Shown: piece by piece, positions 23,495-34,979 of the stretch
How positions within the stretch are numbered: the first letter of the stretch is position 1
Layout of the letters: the number at the start of each line of letters is the position of its first letter
Assembly: GCA_002946415.1 (NCBI GenBank)
Contig: NJPS01000015.1
Location: 1 to 64,000 of the forward strand
Length of the DNA: 64,000 bases
Source: Rutstroemia sp. NJR-2017a BVV2
Lineage: Eukaryota; Ascomycota; Leotiomycetes; Helotiales; Rutstroemiaceae
Direction: 5' to 3'
Notes under the pieces: model-generated
What the model saw: only the letters and a program-made list of their open reading frames with translations
The model's database searches: none
Told to the model about the DNA's origin: nothing
Made by a program: the position numbers and the translations under genes

Positions 23495-25225
23495 TCAGGT
23501 AATGGTAAACTTCGAGAAGGCCTTGCCTGAGTTCATCTTGCTTATATTGTTAATTGCATCAGTGTTTAGGGTAGTGGGGAATTTGTAATCAGCTGGGAGT
23601 ACCTGCAGGCGGATGCTCGAGGATTCCGAGCTGAAGATAACAGCGAGCTTGGTTGTGCCGGAAGTCGGTCGCTTGAAGTAATTCGAGTCACCCCCTGGAT
23701 GGTCGGTATGAACAGTTGACTTCAAATATTCGGAGCCCGCGTTAAGTGATTCTGCAATGTCAAATTCCCCACAGCCCGACACCCAGCATGAGCATTCTGG
23801 GTTGCCATATTGAAGTGTGCGAGGAATCTGCGCATTCAAGAGCCAGATCGACGGCATATCGCTATTGAAGCCGACGGAGCCATCGTGCGGCATCCCAAAT
23901 TCGAAAAGGAATATTTTGTCCGCTCCGTCGAATCCATCTGAACCCCGTTAGTTTCAAACTTATGTAACTTGAAGGCTCGCTCAATATACGATAAGCAATT
24001 GACCCGGGTCGAACATAACCGCAGGTTCCAGACTCGCACTCTTCAGCAAGCATGATAATGACTTCCACATCAGATGGTAGGGTAGCATCAGCGAGAACTT
24101 GGGGTGAATTAGCCCCGCCTATGCCAGTGCTATCTACGTAAGAAAGCGAGTTGCCATAAGTCTCATCCCAGACACCCGAACCTTGGCCTCCACTGCTCGA
24201 CTGTTAGAAGAGCCAAGAATTCACAGAAGAAGGTGTTTTGATGGGGGTATTATAGGGACGCATTTAAATAATCGTGTTTACATACTGGTTACTAAGAAAC
24301 ACCAAATTGTCGAGAACCTGTTGGGCTGAATTGTAATATCCGATCCGAAGAAAGGAACCCGAGGAAAGGGACTCCGGACTACTCGTCTTAACCGGAGCCG
24401 ACAAACTTATAGCAGGCGCTGCTGACGACATAGCAGCTTTTTGCATGCATTAGCACACAGCGATGTATACGGAATAAGGGCGTACTATTACTTTTTGATG
24501 CTGCAGTTGTGTGCGAAGCTGGTGTGGTCGAATCCGAAGCTAGCACGGGAGTAGGTGCGCTACCAAACCAGTTGTTCAGCCAAGTTTGGATCTGACCATC
24601 GATCGTTGCCGTAACCACTTGTGTAGCAGGCTTCACATCAGACTGGGGCATGGAGGTCGCCATGTTGTCATCCCAAGAGACAACTTGCCCATCGACGGTA
24701 GCATATATTCTATCTCGTTGGTTATGGCCCGATTCTTTGGGGGAGTTTTTCGACACTCGAGTGTGACGTCGACGCCGGCGTGCATTTGAGCCACCTCGTT
24801 TTACTTTCCTTGAGTTTCCTGGAGCGTAAGCTGCAAATTGCTTTAGCTGCAAAGGCCCTGTGGCTTTGGTTAGTTTGACTGGGTATTAGGCATACCGGAC
24901 AATTAGATTCTGTGCATTGAAGCAATCCGTGAAGCAATTCGTGGAGCAAGAGAAAATCAGACTTGCCTCGGAAATGGACAGAAACTTCTTCATCCAGCGG
25001 GGATATCGGTCCACTGAAGGGCCTCGGTTTAGATTTGCAGTGTCCATCAGGAGGCATGTCTATGATCTGATTATAGCTCCCTGCAGTGCCCACATTGTCA
25101 TATTCGATACCTTCGACGGGGTTGCAGTAGCTATTTCCAGATATATCAGCGCAAGCACTCGCAGACTTTACCATAGTTGACAAGCCAATGGCAGCTGCCA
25201 GGAGGCCCAGGAAGTTGCAATGCAT
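23495..25225 (-). CDS. TOS1: Tos1-family cell-wall protein (glucanase-like)
   Basis: Exons: 25225-24967, 24857-24492, 24436-24286, 24192-23990, 23937-23495; 473 residues. The N-terminus is a signal peptide (about 1-24) followed by the Cys-containing DUF2403 block (YCNPVEGIEYDNVG, FSGPISPLDEEVSVHFRG). A variable Ser/Thr/Ala linker follows. The C-terminal DUF2401 domain (about 215-473) contains LVFLSNHGGQGSGVWD and a CGEFDIAE motif (E384, D386, E389) resembling an ExDxxE glycosidase active site. Yeast Tos1 is a covalently bound cell-wall protein of the beta-1,3-glucan machinery. Intron 1 has a GC donor (AG|GCAAGT) and gives RGPLQLKQF across the junction; a GT donor does not restore the frame. 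The final residues lie in the catalytic domain, and no GPI signal is seen. Confidence 0.88.
24858..24966 (-). other. GC-AG intron in TOS1
   Basis: The 109-bp first intron of TOS1 begins GCAAGT after an exon ending CGAG and ends CACAG. The exon context AG|GCAAGT is the strong consensus expected of GC donors. Removing it joins HFRG to PLQLKQF, which fits the family. Confidence 0.75.
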
Positions 25226-26567
25226 GGCTGAACCTTTCTATGGTAGCTCGTGAGGATGAGCTATTTGGATCGTGCTGGTCGGAATCGTTATGGATCATTA
25301 ATATCTTTGAACTGTAGCAGCAGTGAAAGAACCTAGAAGTTGCGAATAGAATGAAAGTGAGGTGAAGTGACTATGTTCTATTGTGTTTGCGTCGTGCTCC
25401 GTGGGAAAGAAAGAAAGTGTTATCAATAGCAACGACGGTGGTCGCAAGCACACCAGCAAAATAGAGAAAAAGGTAGCCAAAAGAGAGACAGGAGTTTGAA
25501 GGTAGGTGTATGACTTAGGTAGACGTGAAGCTTGAGCGAGGAGAATGGATAGAAGTGAAGGTACCTAGGTCATTTGAAGCAGCAAGAAAAATGTTTTTTT
25601 GGGTGAGAAATCCAGCAAGGAGCGAAGGAAGATATACAACTAGTAGCTAGGATGAGAAGAAGATAGTAAGAAGAGAGCGGGAGAGGTGGATGGAAGGTAC
25701 CTGTCTAGTAGCGGCTTCTAGTTCTATGGAAGTCGAAGTTGAAGTGGAAGTGGAAGTGGAAGTGAGTACCTGCCTAACACCAAGTAGGTACCTATTTCAC
25801 ATTTCTGCCACCAAGTTCCTGCTTCTCGCTTTTCAAGAGGTAATTCCACCTTCGTTCCAATTTGGCAGGACTTGCTTGCAGTTGGATTGATTGACCTGCC
25901 TTCTCTACTTTCTCGTTCAAGACTGTACCTGCACACGCTTCTACACCACACAAACCCGACGCCACCTGTATCTCCATCAGATCAATCACGTCTGTCGACG
26001 GTTTGTACCCGGCTATTTGTACGCCAAACCGTCCTCTAATTTCCGATGTATACTGAGAGAAGATACCTGGTAGTCCCGTTGGAAGATCTCCATGATCCGT
26101 TCACTTGCAATGTCTTCTGCCCGCTTTTAACCATACAATCCGATTGAAAGAGGACATTGGAAACGTGAGATACAGAGCAGACAATATTGAATGGTGACGC
26201 AAAAATCGCAATACTGAACGCTCGTCAGTGAATGGGAAGGTGGTACCCAAGGGATATGGAATGTGACAGTTCAGAAACAAAACGACGGCAGGGCCATTGC
26301 TGCAAACCATCTGATGAAAAGTGCCTCAAGATGGCAATTACAGAAAGATAGATGAGGAGACCTTCTCTGCCCATACGTCTGGATATTAAGAACTCTAGGA
26401 AATTATCAATATGTTCTAACCAAGTCACACAATTCTCACGAACAAATAATTCAAAGTCGGTTGACAAATCTCGCAGTTAAAAAATCCAAATTACACTACT
26501 ATTTACCAAGAATGTATATAATTCCTCCACCGAAAAACAACGCCCGATCCATCTCTTCCGACGCCCT
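25226..26567. other. Intergenic: TOS1 upstream region with AGGTACCT palindromes
   Basis: No gene supported. Three exact AGGTACCT palindromes occur at 25561-25568 region (within AGGTACCTAGGT, 25559-25570), 25695-25702 and 25786-25793, i.e. 330-570 bases upstream of the TOS1 start. A GAAGTG hexamer run lies at about 25729-25764. The part from 25900 to 26567 is plain spacer and the 3' flank of the Asp f 4-like gene. Confidence 0.6.
25559..25793. promoter_or_regulatory. Cluster of AGGTACCT palindromes upstream of TOS1
   Basis: Three identical 8-base palindromes fall within 235 bases, with extra half-sites (AGGTAGGT near 25498-25506, TTAGGTAG near 25515, GTACCTGCC near 25766). An 8-mer is expected about once in 65 kb by chance, so the cluster is unlikely to be random. 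A binding site for a dimeric factor is an inference. TOS1 on the minus strand is the nearest downstream gene. Confidence 0.45.
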
Positions 26568-27610
26568 TTACATCTTTCCACCCATGACAACCTTCAAGGT
26601 AGCAGTGCTCTGTGCGATGTAGCAACTTCCATCGCTGTTGCCAATAGGTTGGGTATCGGTCAACCAGTAGTTCTGAGTTGGGTCACTGGTGCAGTCGGGG
26701 GCTTCGCTACTGCTAATGCTCATGTTGTAGTCGTTGCCGTTAGCGTTCATGATGGCCGACATGTCGTATCCAGAACCAGTCTTGACGAAGTTTGCCTCAC
26801 CCCAAGTGGTGGCATAGGCACCAGATGCCGCGGTTGAACTGCAGGCCTCGGCCCAGGCGACTTGAGAGTTCTCGTCGAAGGCTACAATTTGCGAAGCACC
26901 AGCAGCTAGGACAAAGGTAAGAGTGGTGTTCTTGGGGGCAAGTGCAGATCCAGACAGATCCCGTAGATCAGGTCCAACCTTGTTCCAGATGTTGATGGTG
27001 ATGCTCTTGGATTGGGTGTTGTGGAACTCGGCGGTGTACGAGTAACTGGATTTAGAGGAAACCTTGATAACGTTGGATCCGTATGGGCTTCCGTAATTTC
27101 CACGGTAGTTGTCACCAAGGGACCCGGCGGCACTGACGATCTCACCGAATGCCTTTCTGGCGTTGGAGCATCCGACCAAGCTATCGAAAAGATCTTCGAT
27201 CGCGTCAACAAGAGACTCCGATGAGGATGCAGCGGCGGTAGCGCTCGAGGTGACGCTTGTGGCAGCAGCAACTACGCCATGAGTGACGGAGGTGACTGAA
27301 GCGACCGAGCTTGCTGGAGCAGTTGTTGATTGAGCGGCGGCGGCGGCGGCGGCAGTCTTCGAGGCTTGTCCCTTTGCCCACGCAGACGACCAGTCAATTC
27401 CCATATCCTCCCAGTCCAAAGCACTCCAGTCGACGGGATTGGGACTAAGATCATCAAGTTAGCCATCGCATTTATATCATTTACCGACATTTGAGGCTCT
27501 TACGATTTCTTCTCATGGAGGTGTCGGTGTTTGTGGATATGGGTTGGGCCGGCGACTGCTTCACCAACAGCCATGGCGGCCAAAACAATTGCGGTGGTTG
27601 AGTAACGCAT
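26568..27610 (-). CDS. Secreted Asp f 4-like protein
   Basis: Exons: 27610-27504 and 27444-26568; 327 residues. Exon 1 encodes a signal peptide (MRYSTTAIVLAAMAVG, cleavage likely near residue 20) and a His/Lys-rich stretch. After the 59-bp intron come acidic-aromatic DWSALDWEDMGIDW and an Ala/Ser/Thr-rich linker (about 60-120). The conserved C-terminal domain follows (GSLGDNYRGNYGSPYGSN, TINIWNKVGPD, TWGEANF, GYDMSAIMNANGN, QNYWLTDTQPIGNSDGSCY). This matches the fungal family named after the Aspergillus allergen Asp f 4, whose biochemical role is unknown. The protein should be extracellular or wall-associated. Family assignment rests on remembered motif order rather than a search. Confidence 0.78.
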
Positions 27611-30586
27611 TTTCGTAAATCAGATGGTGTATTTTCGGGTTGCTTATTGTGTGTTCGTGAGAAAATGAGGAGTTTGATCGTACTTAGGAAGCCGTTGGTG
27701 CGAAATGAGCGTGAGAGCGATGTTGAGCTCAAGGCAAAGGAGTGTGTCGAACTGAAGGAGTGAAGTCAACGGGCAACGTTCTTGAATGCGATGAAGAAAG
27801 AGAGAAAGAAACTTTAAAGGGAAAGAGCGGAAGGTCGACATAATCAAGGTCATCTTAAATTGGGTCGATCACTTTTCTGGAGTGGTGTGGTTCCATCCAA
27901 CGAAGGTTGTGGGCACTGAGCATGGGCTCCTATGGCTACGACTAAGACCGGCTAAGTCATTGGGAGGTCCCGTCTTTCTCTAGGTGTTAAGGACAGGGGA
28001 AAGCGATTTTGAGATGAGCCCAAGCTACGGCCAGGGATTTTAGTGATCCACTTAAAACGCGTTCCTGACAGAAAGTTCCGTGGGAAAAGGGGGAGGCGCT
28101 TTTTATTGGTCGGAACCTCATCGTCCTGCATGCTATGCCAGGGGTAAATTCCACGGCATCCACGCTTGCATTCACTGAACTCCAGAAAGAGGTCAACAAC
28201 CATAGGTGTCAAGCAAAGCTGTCAACCAAACAACAAAATGTCGGTCCGGATTTGGGTCGGTGAGTTGTCGGTACAAGGTTTGTTTGGCTATGTTTTGAGA
28301 CCTCACTCATATGTTAGGATTTCTGGCGGTACGTAAAACAACACGATGTCCAGAGTTTGTTGTCGAATATTCAATTGGAGCTATGTACATTGATTTCGGC
28401 GAGCCAAGTCAGTCTGGTCAGTCAATCACAGCGCTTCTGGATGATGTCTGAGCTCTCCATTCATCAAACTTCATCTGCACCCTAACTGCCGATCTAGCAT
28501 CAGTCTGATTGCAGACCTCTTTGGTACGATCGGGCCTGTCCGTCTCTTTTGATGTTATTATTGCAACACATTATGCGCAGTGATTACTTCGTACATCCTG
28601 CCTCACTTACGAAGGTAAGTTAGGTTGTGCTTTCGTAAATGTTCCTGTACCGTGCTGATCCGGCAAGGAAGGATAAGCAAGATGAGCAAATCTGATTTGT
28701 CCATGATCCAACCGTAGCTCACCCGTTTTGGCCATTAGAATCCAAGGAGGAAATGAGGACCTAGACGGGTTTGCGTGTCGCAGTTCTAGAACGCCTAGCC
28801 ATTTCCTGAATCATTCTTTTTGTCTTACCCTATGATCATTGAGTATTTGTGCTCCATCATGCAACTTTATGCAGAAGAGTTTTTTGTGCGCAAACAGCTC
28901 CATTCTTTTGAGCTTGCACAACGTCATGCTTCCTGTGCGAGTGCAAATAGTGCTCAAACTTCTGCACCTCAAGTGTATGCAAGAACTCTGATATGACCGA
29001 AAATGATTCGATTTTTCAGTACTTTCTTTTCTTTTCCTTCCGACCGTTTTTTCTTCCTGCAAGTGATTGCAAAAGTTTTCATTTTCTTGTTTCATCCACT
29101 CATGAACTTGTGCCCAGGGACGTTCTACGAAGTAGTGACTGTAAGGGGGTTTCCCTTGTGCCGATGGATAAAATCCTCTCTGTTTTGCAGACCCGTGCGT
29201 GTGCGTGCGCTCGTCTTCTCTACTACACCATAGAAGGAGTACGACAGCTTGCCATCCCATCCCCATTCTCTCGCACCGACCACCCAATACTGTTCAAGAG
29301 GGAAAGTCGTCGAGATTGGATTGTTTCGAACTTCCGAATCTAGACTACTGCGCCGAGCAGAGAGAGGACCTTCTGGTTCGCGGCACTTTTGATGAATAGA
29401 ATTGATAATTCTGCAGTTTGGCCGAGAGACCTCCAAAATTGCAAATCGGCAATTCTCATTAAGCAAAATGTACGGATTGATATCTTCTTAATGTGCCAAA
29501 TGTCTTGTGCTTTTCTCAACCTCCGGAGTATCAAAATCCTGTCGTATTCACATACGTGTGAACCAATAGAAGCCTATACGCCACTTACCATTTACGAAAG
29601 ATGCAGCGCAGTCGCTGGTTAGTGCGATGAAAAGTGTTGGGGTTCCTTTGGGTAATCATATGTTCTGTTTTCTGCCAATCTCAGCATATCGCATACATGT
29701 CCATGAAACTATTGTACGAAGTACGTTCTTACGGCCGGCGGTAAATTTTAGTTCTTCGAGACTTAGCTCGCCAGCGAATGTTATTCGTCATGTATATGCT
29801 TGATTACGAGTCCTTTGAAGGTTAAATCCCTAAGCCTTCTGTACTGATCCTGCCAGTCTTGGGCGGAGGAGATACCGCAATCTTATTTACACTACCTCGA
29901 TTTCGATTTAGCTGCCTGTGAATCGAGAAGGATGACATGTATTTTGTAGACACAACATGAGGTGCTTCCTACTAAGAATACTTTCGACTGGGACGACTTG
30001 GCTAGCACCTCAACCACGATGTATGCTTTAACCGTCACATACATAGGTACAGTGCAACCTTTACCCCTCTGCTGTGTGCCTGACTAGTCTATATGATGTC
30101 TGCGCCAATGCGGTTGAGAACCTATACAGTAGAGGAGTCCCTCGTGATTCCACACTTGACTGCAACTCTTCCATGTGGTTACCCAATTCAACTCAACGCG
30201 CGTGAGGTCGTGAACCTACCATGAGGGGACGCCATACCAGCAGATCATGCGACCAGACATACGTTTGTCTACCCAAGCACAAAGCATTTCACGGTGCATG
30301 AATGTAAGACAGGTGAAATGAAGATGCACTTGTGCGCATATGATGACATTCTAAGATACCGAAAAACAATTCTAACCAGCCGAAATCCTTATTCCTAGAC
30401 CCAAGGTAGAGTTACACAGTACAAGTACAATACTCAAACATCTAATATAATGCGTCCCAAAACCCGAAATTCAAAATACCGAATGCCATGCCGGAGAAGG
30501 GACTTGGTGAGGGGATCTATATACCGGAAGATGGACCAACGATGGTACCTGCAATAGTGGGTAGATGGTACCTCCAATAGTAGGTA
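27611..30586. other. Gene-poor 3 kb between the Asp f 4-like gene and ATG14
   Basis: No gene supported. Several short open stretches (for example 28811-29287 minus and 28993-29343 plus) overlap each other in opposite frames and lack recognisable motifs. The first few hundred bases should hold the Asp f 4-like promoter. A two-copy 23-bp tandem repeat abuts the right end. Confidence 0.55.
30541..30586. repeat. Two tandem 23-bp units at the ATG14 3' end
   Basis: Units 30541-30563 and 30564-30586 share GATGGTACCT, CAATAGT and GGTA and differ at two positions. The repeat ends exactly where the ATG14 stop codon (minus strand, 30589-30587) begins, so it forms the first 46 bases of the 3' UTR. Confidence 0.8.
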
Positions 30587-32261
30587 TCAACCCCTAGGTT
30601 TTAATTTTGTCCACCCACTTGTCCCAGGCTTTCTATCTCTTGGTTGCTCCTGACCTTCAAATTTCGCATCAAGTCTTGGCCCAATTCCCAGCCCGTCGCC
30701 TCCCACCATCTCCACAGCATCCATCACTGTTCGCATACTCATGAAACTCTGCATTCCAGCATTGTGGTCTCTATTGTTTCTAGCTCCCATTGCGTTGGCT
30801 TCTCTTCGCGCACCGACAACAACTCCATCGTCAACCACCTCTTCCTCTATAGCCCACGAATCCTGGTCTAGCATCTCCCACTCCGCGTTTGCAATCTCGC
30901 TCGTAAGTCGAGATTTTAGTCGGTCCGCAAGGTGCGTAGGACGAGGTAGCTTGAATCCACGTATGAACTCTGTGCCCTCGGCGCTCCCGAGGAACGAATA
31001 TGCGGATCCGTGGCTGGCCCAGCCGAGGATGGGACGGTCCGACTTTGGCTCCTCTGCTTCCTCAGGATTTCCATCGCGATCAAGCCTTTTTGGTGCGCCT
31101 GTTTGTAGAGATGTAGGACGTGGAGTAGGCTGTAGTCTTGGTTTGTCCCCAATGAGGAGTTTCCACAAGTTTTTCCCTATGTTGCAAACATCTTCGAAGG
31201 ATGTGCTTTCTCCTGAGGTCCCTACGGGTATTCCTTGACTTTTGCAAAGCCATGCTATGTCGTATGCTAGAAGAACAATCCCTTCAATGAAGTGCGAGTA
31301 TGCCACTGGGTCTTCGTGGGCCAATATAGGAAGAGGTTTGGAAATCCATAATGGTCGAGGCCGCGGTTGATTCGAGTGCTCGGCATGACGAGAAGCAGAA
31401 TGACTACTGCTGGATAGATTTAATATGCCTGTTGGGAATGGCACGTCCGTGTGTGTATATGATGAAGAAAGCGCAAATATCGTGGGCAGAGGGTAATCTC
31501 GATGCGGCATGATGATCTCTGCAGGTAGTCGAATAGCTAAATAGTGTGTCGCTAGCATTAGGACGTGAGTAATATGAGAGAGAGATGTCGAGATTTGAGC
31601 AGCGCTCGCAGCTGGATCAGGGTTAGCAGATATTGATCTTGTGACAAGCATACATACAGTTCATCGACCTGAGATCTACGATACTTATGCCCCCTATTTT
31701 ATAGTCCTCTCCTCCAGTAACCCGTTTGACTCGTTGCAACCCGAAGAGTTTTGCAGCCTCATAGCAAAGATATGTTCTCGAACCGCCAATGAGACTGTAT
31801 GCCTGATTCCACCGGTACTTCGTTCTGAGGGTAGAACTCTCAACATCTTGTAGCTGTTTCGCTCTGCGGGCTTCTGCCCCACTAGATGCAGCTGCCAGTT
31901 CTGACCTCCTCAGTTCAAGTGCGGCTTTCTTCCGGTCCCGTTCCCGTTTTGCCTCCTCGACCTTTGCTCTTAGCTCATCTGCGTGAGCAATGATTTGGTT
32001 GGTCCTCTCGATGACTCGTTCCCGTTCAGCATTAGTCTCAGAAACATTCGATCGCGTAACAGCCGTAGCGTGTTGACTGTCTTCCCCTGGTGTCTTCAAG
32101 GGCGAAGGAATTAATGCGCTCAGCTCGCGATCGAGGGCGTCTTTCTCAAGAAGAATCCTAGCGGTTTGGATTCGAGCTTCGTAAAGCTGATTGCGCGCAT
32201 CCGTTGGACACAGAAAAGGAAGTTTATGCCCGCCGGTTCGGAAGCATATATCGCACTGCAT
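30587..32261 (-). CDS. ATG14: Atg14, autophagy PI3-kinase complex subunit
   Basis: Exons: 32261-31658 and 31611-30587, 46-bp intron; 542 residues. The N-terminus has the Atg14-type cysteine cluster (C3, C6, C18 in MQCDICFR...LPFLC). A long coiled coil follows (about 50-140, rich in Glu, Arg and Lys). The conserved C-terminal region then crosses the intron: IGGISIVDLRSMN joins to ASAAQISTSLSHITHVLMLATHYLAIRLPAEI, the fungal Atg14 signature. Atg14 recruits Vps34, Vps15 and Atg6 to the pre-autophagosomal site to make PI3P. The C-terminal part (from about 330) is longer and less conserved. A 649-bp intergenic region separates its start from a divergent plus-strand gene. The partner gene ATG6 lies 13 kb to the right. 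Confidence 0.88.
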
Positions 32262-32910
32262 ATCTCGCAGTAATCCAGTCGCTGTCAGAATTTCCCGGTG
32301 CGGAGGAAGTGAGGGCTGAAGTGGAAAGGTTCAATGTCGTCAAAGAGTGAGGTCTAGATCTGGAATGCGGTTTGCGGAGGCAATACATAATAATGTAAGC
32401 CCTGGGAAAGGGTCTGAATCTTTCTATGATTCAAGATAGCATGCTGCCTAAATATATATATATTTTCACGAGGCCAAGTCAGAATGAGATAGGATGACGG
32501 TGAATCACAAAAGGGACAATAGGTATATAGGTAACGACTTCATAGATGCGACCGTTTGCACCATTGGTTTTAGCCTTATCTCCCTTTATCTTGACCGTCA
32601 CATCCTATCTTATCATCATGTGATTCGGCACTCTTTTCGTGATATGCGCGGTGGCGCGACCCGAACGGGACTGTGCTGCGCACCAGGTTTAAAACGGAGC
32701 ACAAGTCGTCGCAGATGTAGCAAAATAAACAATAACATACTCGAGTTCTCACTCATTTTTGGACAATTTCACAAAACATATCTCCTTTCATTCACCCTTT
32801 CCAATCGACAGAGTCAGGCATACTGTACCCAGCCAATCAATAATCGTGTCTATCTAGTAGTAGTTTAAGTTGTGCCTAATTAGTCAATTTTGCTCAACCG
32901 TCTCTTCTCC
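32262..32910. promoter_or_regulatory. Divergent intergenic region, ATG14 / small hypothetical gene
   Basis: Both neighbours start outward from this 649-bp region, which must hold both promoters. It contains an AT run (TATATATATA near 32453-32463) and an imperfect inverted repeat with arms GATAGGATGACGGT (32488-32501) and ACCGTCACATCCTATC (32594-32609). Confidence 0.5.
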
Positions 32911-33691
32911 ATGTCTTCAGCACCTTTCCACTCTCCCCCAAAAACACCACGGCGGCCGATTATGGCCATTGTGCATGACAAGCTGGCCGAGAGATCTGCA
33001 AGTAAAGCAAACATGAATTCAACTCCAACTCCACTGTCCAAGTTGCCTCAGAGATCTCGAACCCCTCGGCTTTCTGCCTCTGTCTCCGGTATTCAAGTTC
33101 CTGCCACTCAAGCTTCCCAAGCCTCACCTCTCAAAGAATCACATACACCCCAGGTCGATCATCAAAACCACAACAATGGAGACTTGGACGAGGAAAGTGA
33201 GCTCAAAATTGCCGGGGCAAAGCCGGAGTTCGAGCCTGGGGATCCCAAAGCTGAATTGCCTTTCTTCAATTGGAAAGAGTTCGAGCAACGCTACGAGACC
33301 GCCATAAAAGCCGCAAGTGACAAAGAAGATGATTTGCTCGAAGAGTTCCACAATCTTACCGAAGTGAGTCCCTAGATGTGGCCATCTCGAGCATCCAGAC
33401 TAATCGCGTCAGGCTTTTCAAATATGGGCAGAGTCTTCTTCAGAGCGTGATAATGACAGGGCCTGGAAACGGTATGTATTCTCCGTCCATGTCATAGAAT
33501 ACACGGCTAATAAATTGGTGCATAGTCTAAAGACGAGAGAAAGATATGTGCAGATCTCTGAGGAGAGATTGAGAGACAAGAAGAAACATTGTAGGCCAGA
33601 TCCCCACCACCACCTGTATGCCTACTAACAGTGTGTGCTAGATGTCCAAGTTGTAGAAGCATTCAAAGGTGCTCTGAAGTTGTTTGAGTGA
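32911..33691 (+). CDS. Conserved small fungal protein, function unknown
   Basis: Exons: 32911-33363, 33413-33471, 33526-33590, 33642-33691; 208 residues. The joined frame stays open and ends FKGALKLFE. The first half is Pro/Ser/Thr-rich and probably disordered (SPPKTPRRP, TPTPLSKLPQRSRTPR). The second half (about 125-208) looks like a helical bundle: FNWKEFEQRYETAI, then LLEEFHNLTEAFQIWAESS, RLKTRERYVQISEERL and KKHYVQVVEAFKGAL. I do not recognise a named domain. The three introns (49-54 bp) have GTGAGT, GTATGT and GTAGGC donors, the last with a clear CTAAC branch site. It is divergently paired with ATG14. The start at 32911 was chosen over the open frame just 5' because that has no ATG. Confidence 0.7.
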
Positions 33692-34315
33692 CCACGCATG
33701 CGCTGGATCTTGACCATTTTGTTAGATATTATGGTTTTTGCGAGGTCTGTGGCAGAAGCTACCAGCGAGGGAGACTAATATTTCATGATTTGGCTGAGGG
33801 GAGGGCGCACAGGATTTCCGGTAGATGTTGCTATGATACCCATTTGCTTTTATGGCTTGTATTCATCGAGCTGCGTCGCTCAAGGTATAGGAATACCAGT
33901 ATACTATGAAATGAGAATAATGTTCTGTGTTCAATGATCTAGACTACTGAAGCTGCAGGTATCGCTACTCACAGCTGCCCATATCTGACATTTAGCATCC
34001 GCAGTATTTAGTTTCCAAGGGATATCTGAAAGCGGTTGATTATGCAATAGGAATTTATAGTTATGAACAGTATAACCTACACTTATATATTTTTGGTTAT
34101 ATATCCAACTATATTCTGTATCAGAAGATCAATTTATAAACACATCTTGGACGATGCACACATATGGAATGCAGTCGCGACGCGCTGTGCTCGCGTACAG
34201 ATACTTCTAGGCTACCGTATATTGAGCTACAAAATTCGCTTTTTTTGCACCCCGAAAATCTAACAATCAACACCAAGCACGATGTGAACTTACCATACCC
34301 TCTGGCAAGCTAGTC
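33692..34315. other. Intergenic, nothing recognised
   Basis: AT-rich spacer between two plus-strand genes. It would hold the 3' UTR of the first and the promoter of the second. No repeat or RNA gene was seen. Confidence 0.5.
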
Positions 34316-34979
34316 ATGTCGGCGCCAGAAATAACACAAGTAAGCTCCATTATATTTCATTTTATTGATGATATCTGCTAACATTCCGCAGAATGATCTG
34401 CTGAATTTCTACACTGCTCACTTTTCCTACGACTCTTCAGCACATTTTGCTGCAAACTTCTTGGGTCCTGTCGCGCATGAAGACGTGGAGCCTGTTGAAG
34501 AAGACGATGGCCTTGGATACTACAGCGACGGTGTAAAAAGGACTCTGACGGACGAACAAATAGCAATCTTTCGACACTCTGAGATCCAAGCATTACTACG
34601 GAAGCGTAGACACGCGGAAGAATCCAACAACGTCAATACGGACGCCGACCACAATACCTACAAAAGTGAAGATGTGGTAAACACTGAGGCAGACGATGGA
34701 GAAGCTGCAGAAGAGTTCTCTTATGCTGAGCCTATCGGACCTGTGCGACCGAATTCCAAGAAGAAGTCGAACAAGAACAACCGAAAAGTCAGAAAAGCGC
34801 AAGAAGCCAGGGAGAAAGGGTGGTTCAAGCAGAACGTGAAACCAGATTTACGGAAGAGAACTTGGGACAAAGTCGAGCAGTCTGTTGGCTCCTTAGCTTA
34901 TGATGATGAAGGTGGTCTTGGTAATCAAGGCTCAAGTTCTGCGCCCCTGAGGAGGAAGATCTCTTATGATGACCCTTGA
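34316..34979 (+). CDS. DUF3807-type fungal protein
   Basis: Exons: 34316-34339 (only MSAPEITQ) and 34392-34979; 203 residues. The core (about 10-75) reads DLLNFYTAHFSYDSSAHFA, LGYYSDGVKRTLTDEQIAIFRHSEIQALLRKRR, which I associate with the fungal DUF3807 family, by memory and not by search. The C-terminal half is charged and Lys/Asn-rich (SKKKSNKNNRKVRKAQ), compatible with nuclear localisation, and ends ISYDDP. The tiny first exon is supported because the downstream exon has no in-frame Met before the conserved core and the GTAAGC/CGCAG junction keeps the frame. Function unknown. Confidence 0.75.

Noticed and set aside
28811..29343. Opposed open frames in the gene-poor 3 kb
   Set aside because: They overlap each other on opposite strands, have no conserved motif and no plausible splice partners.
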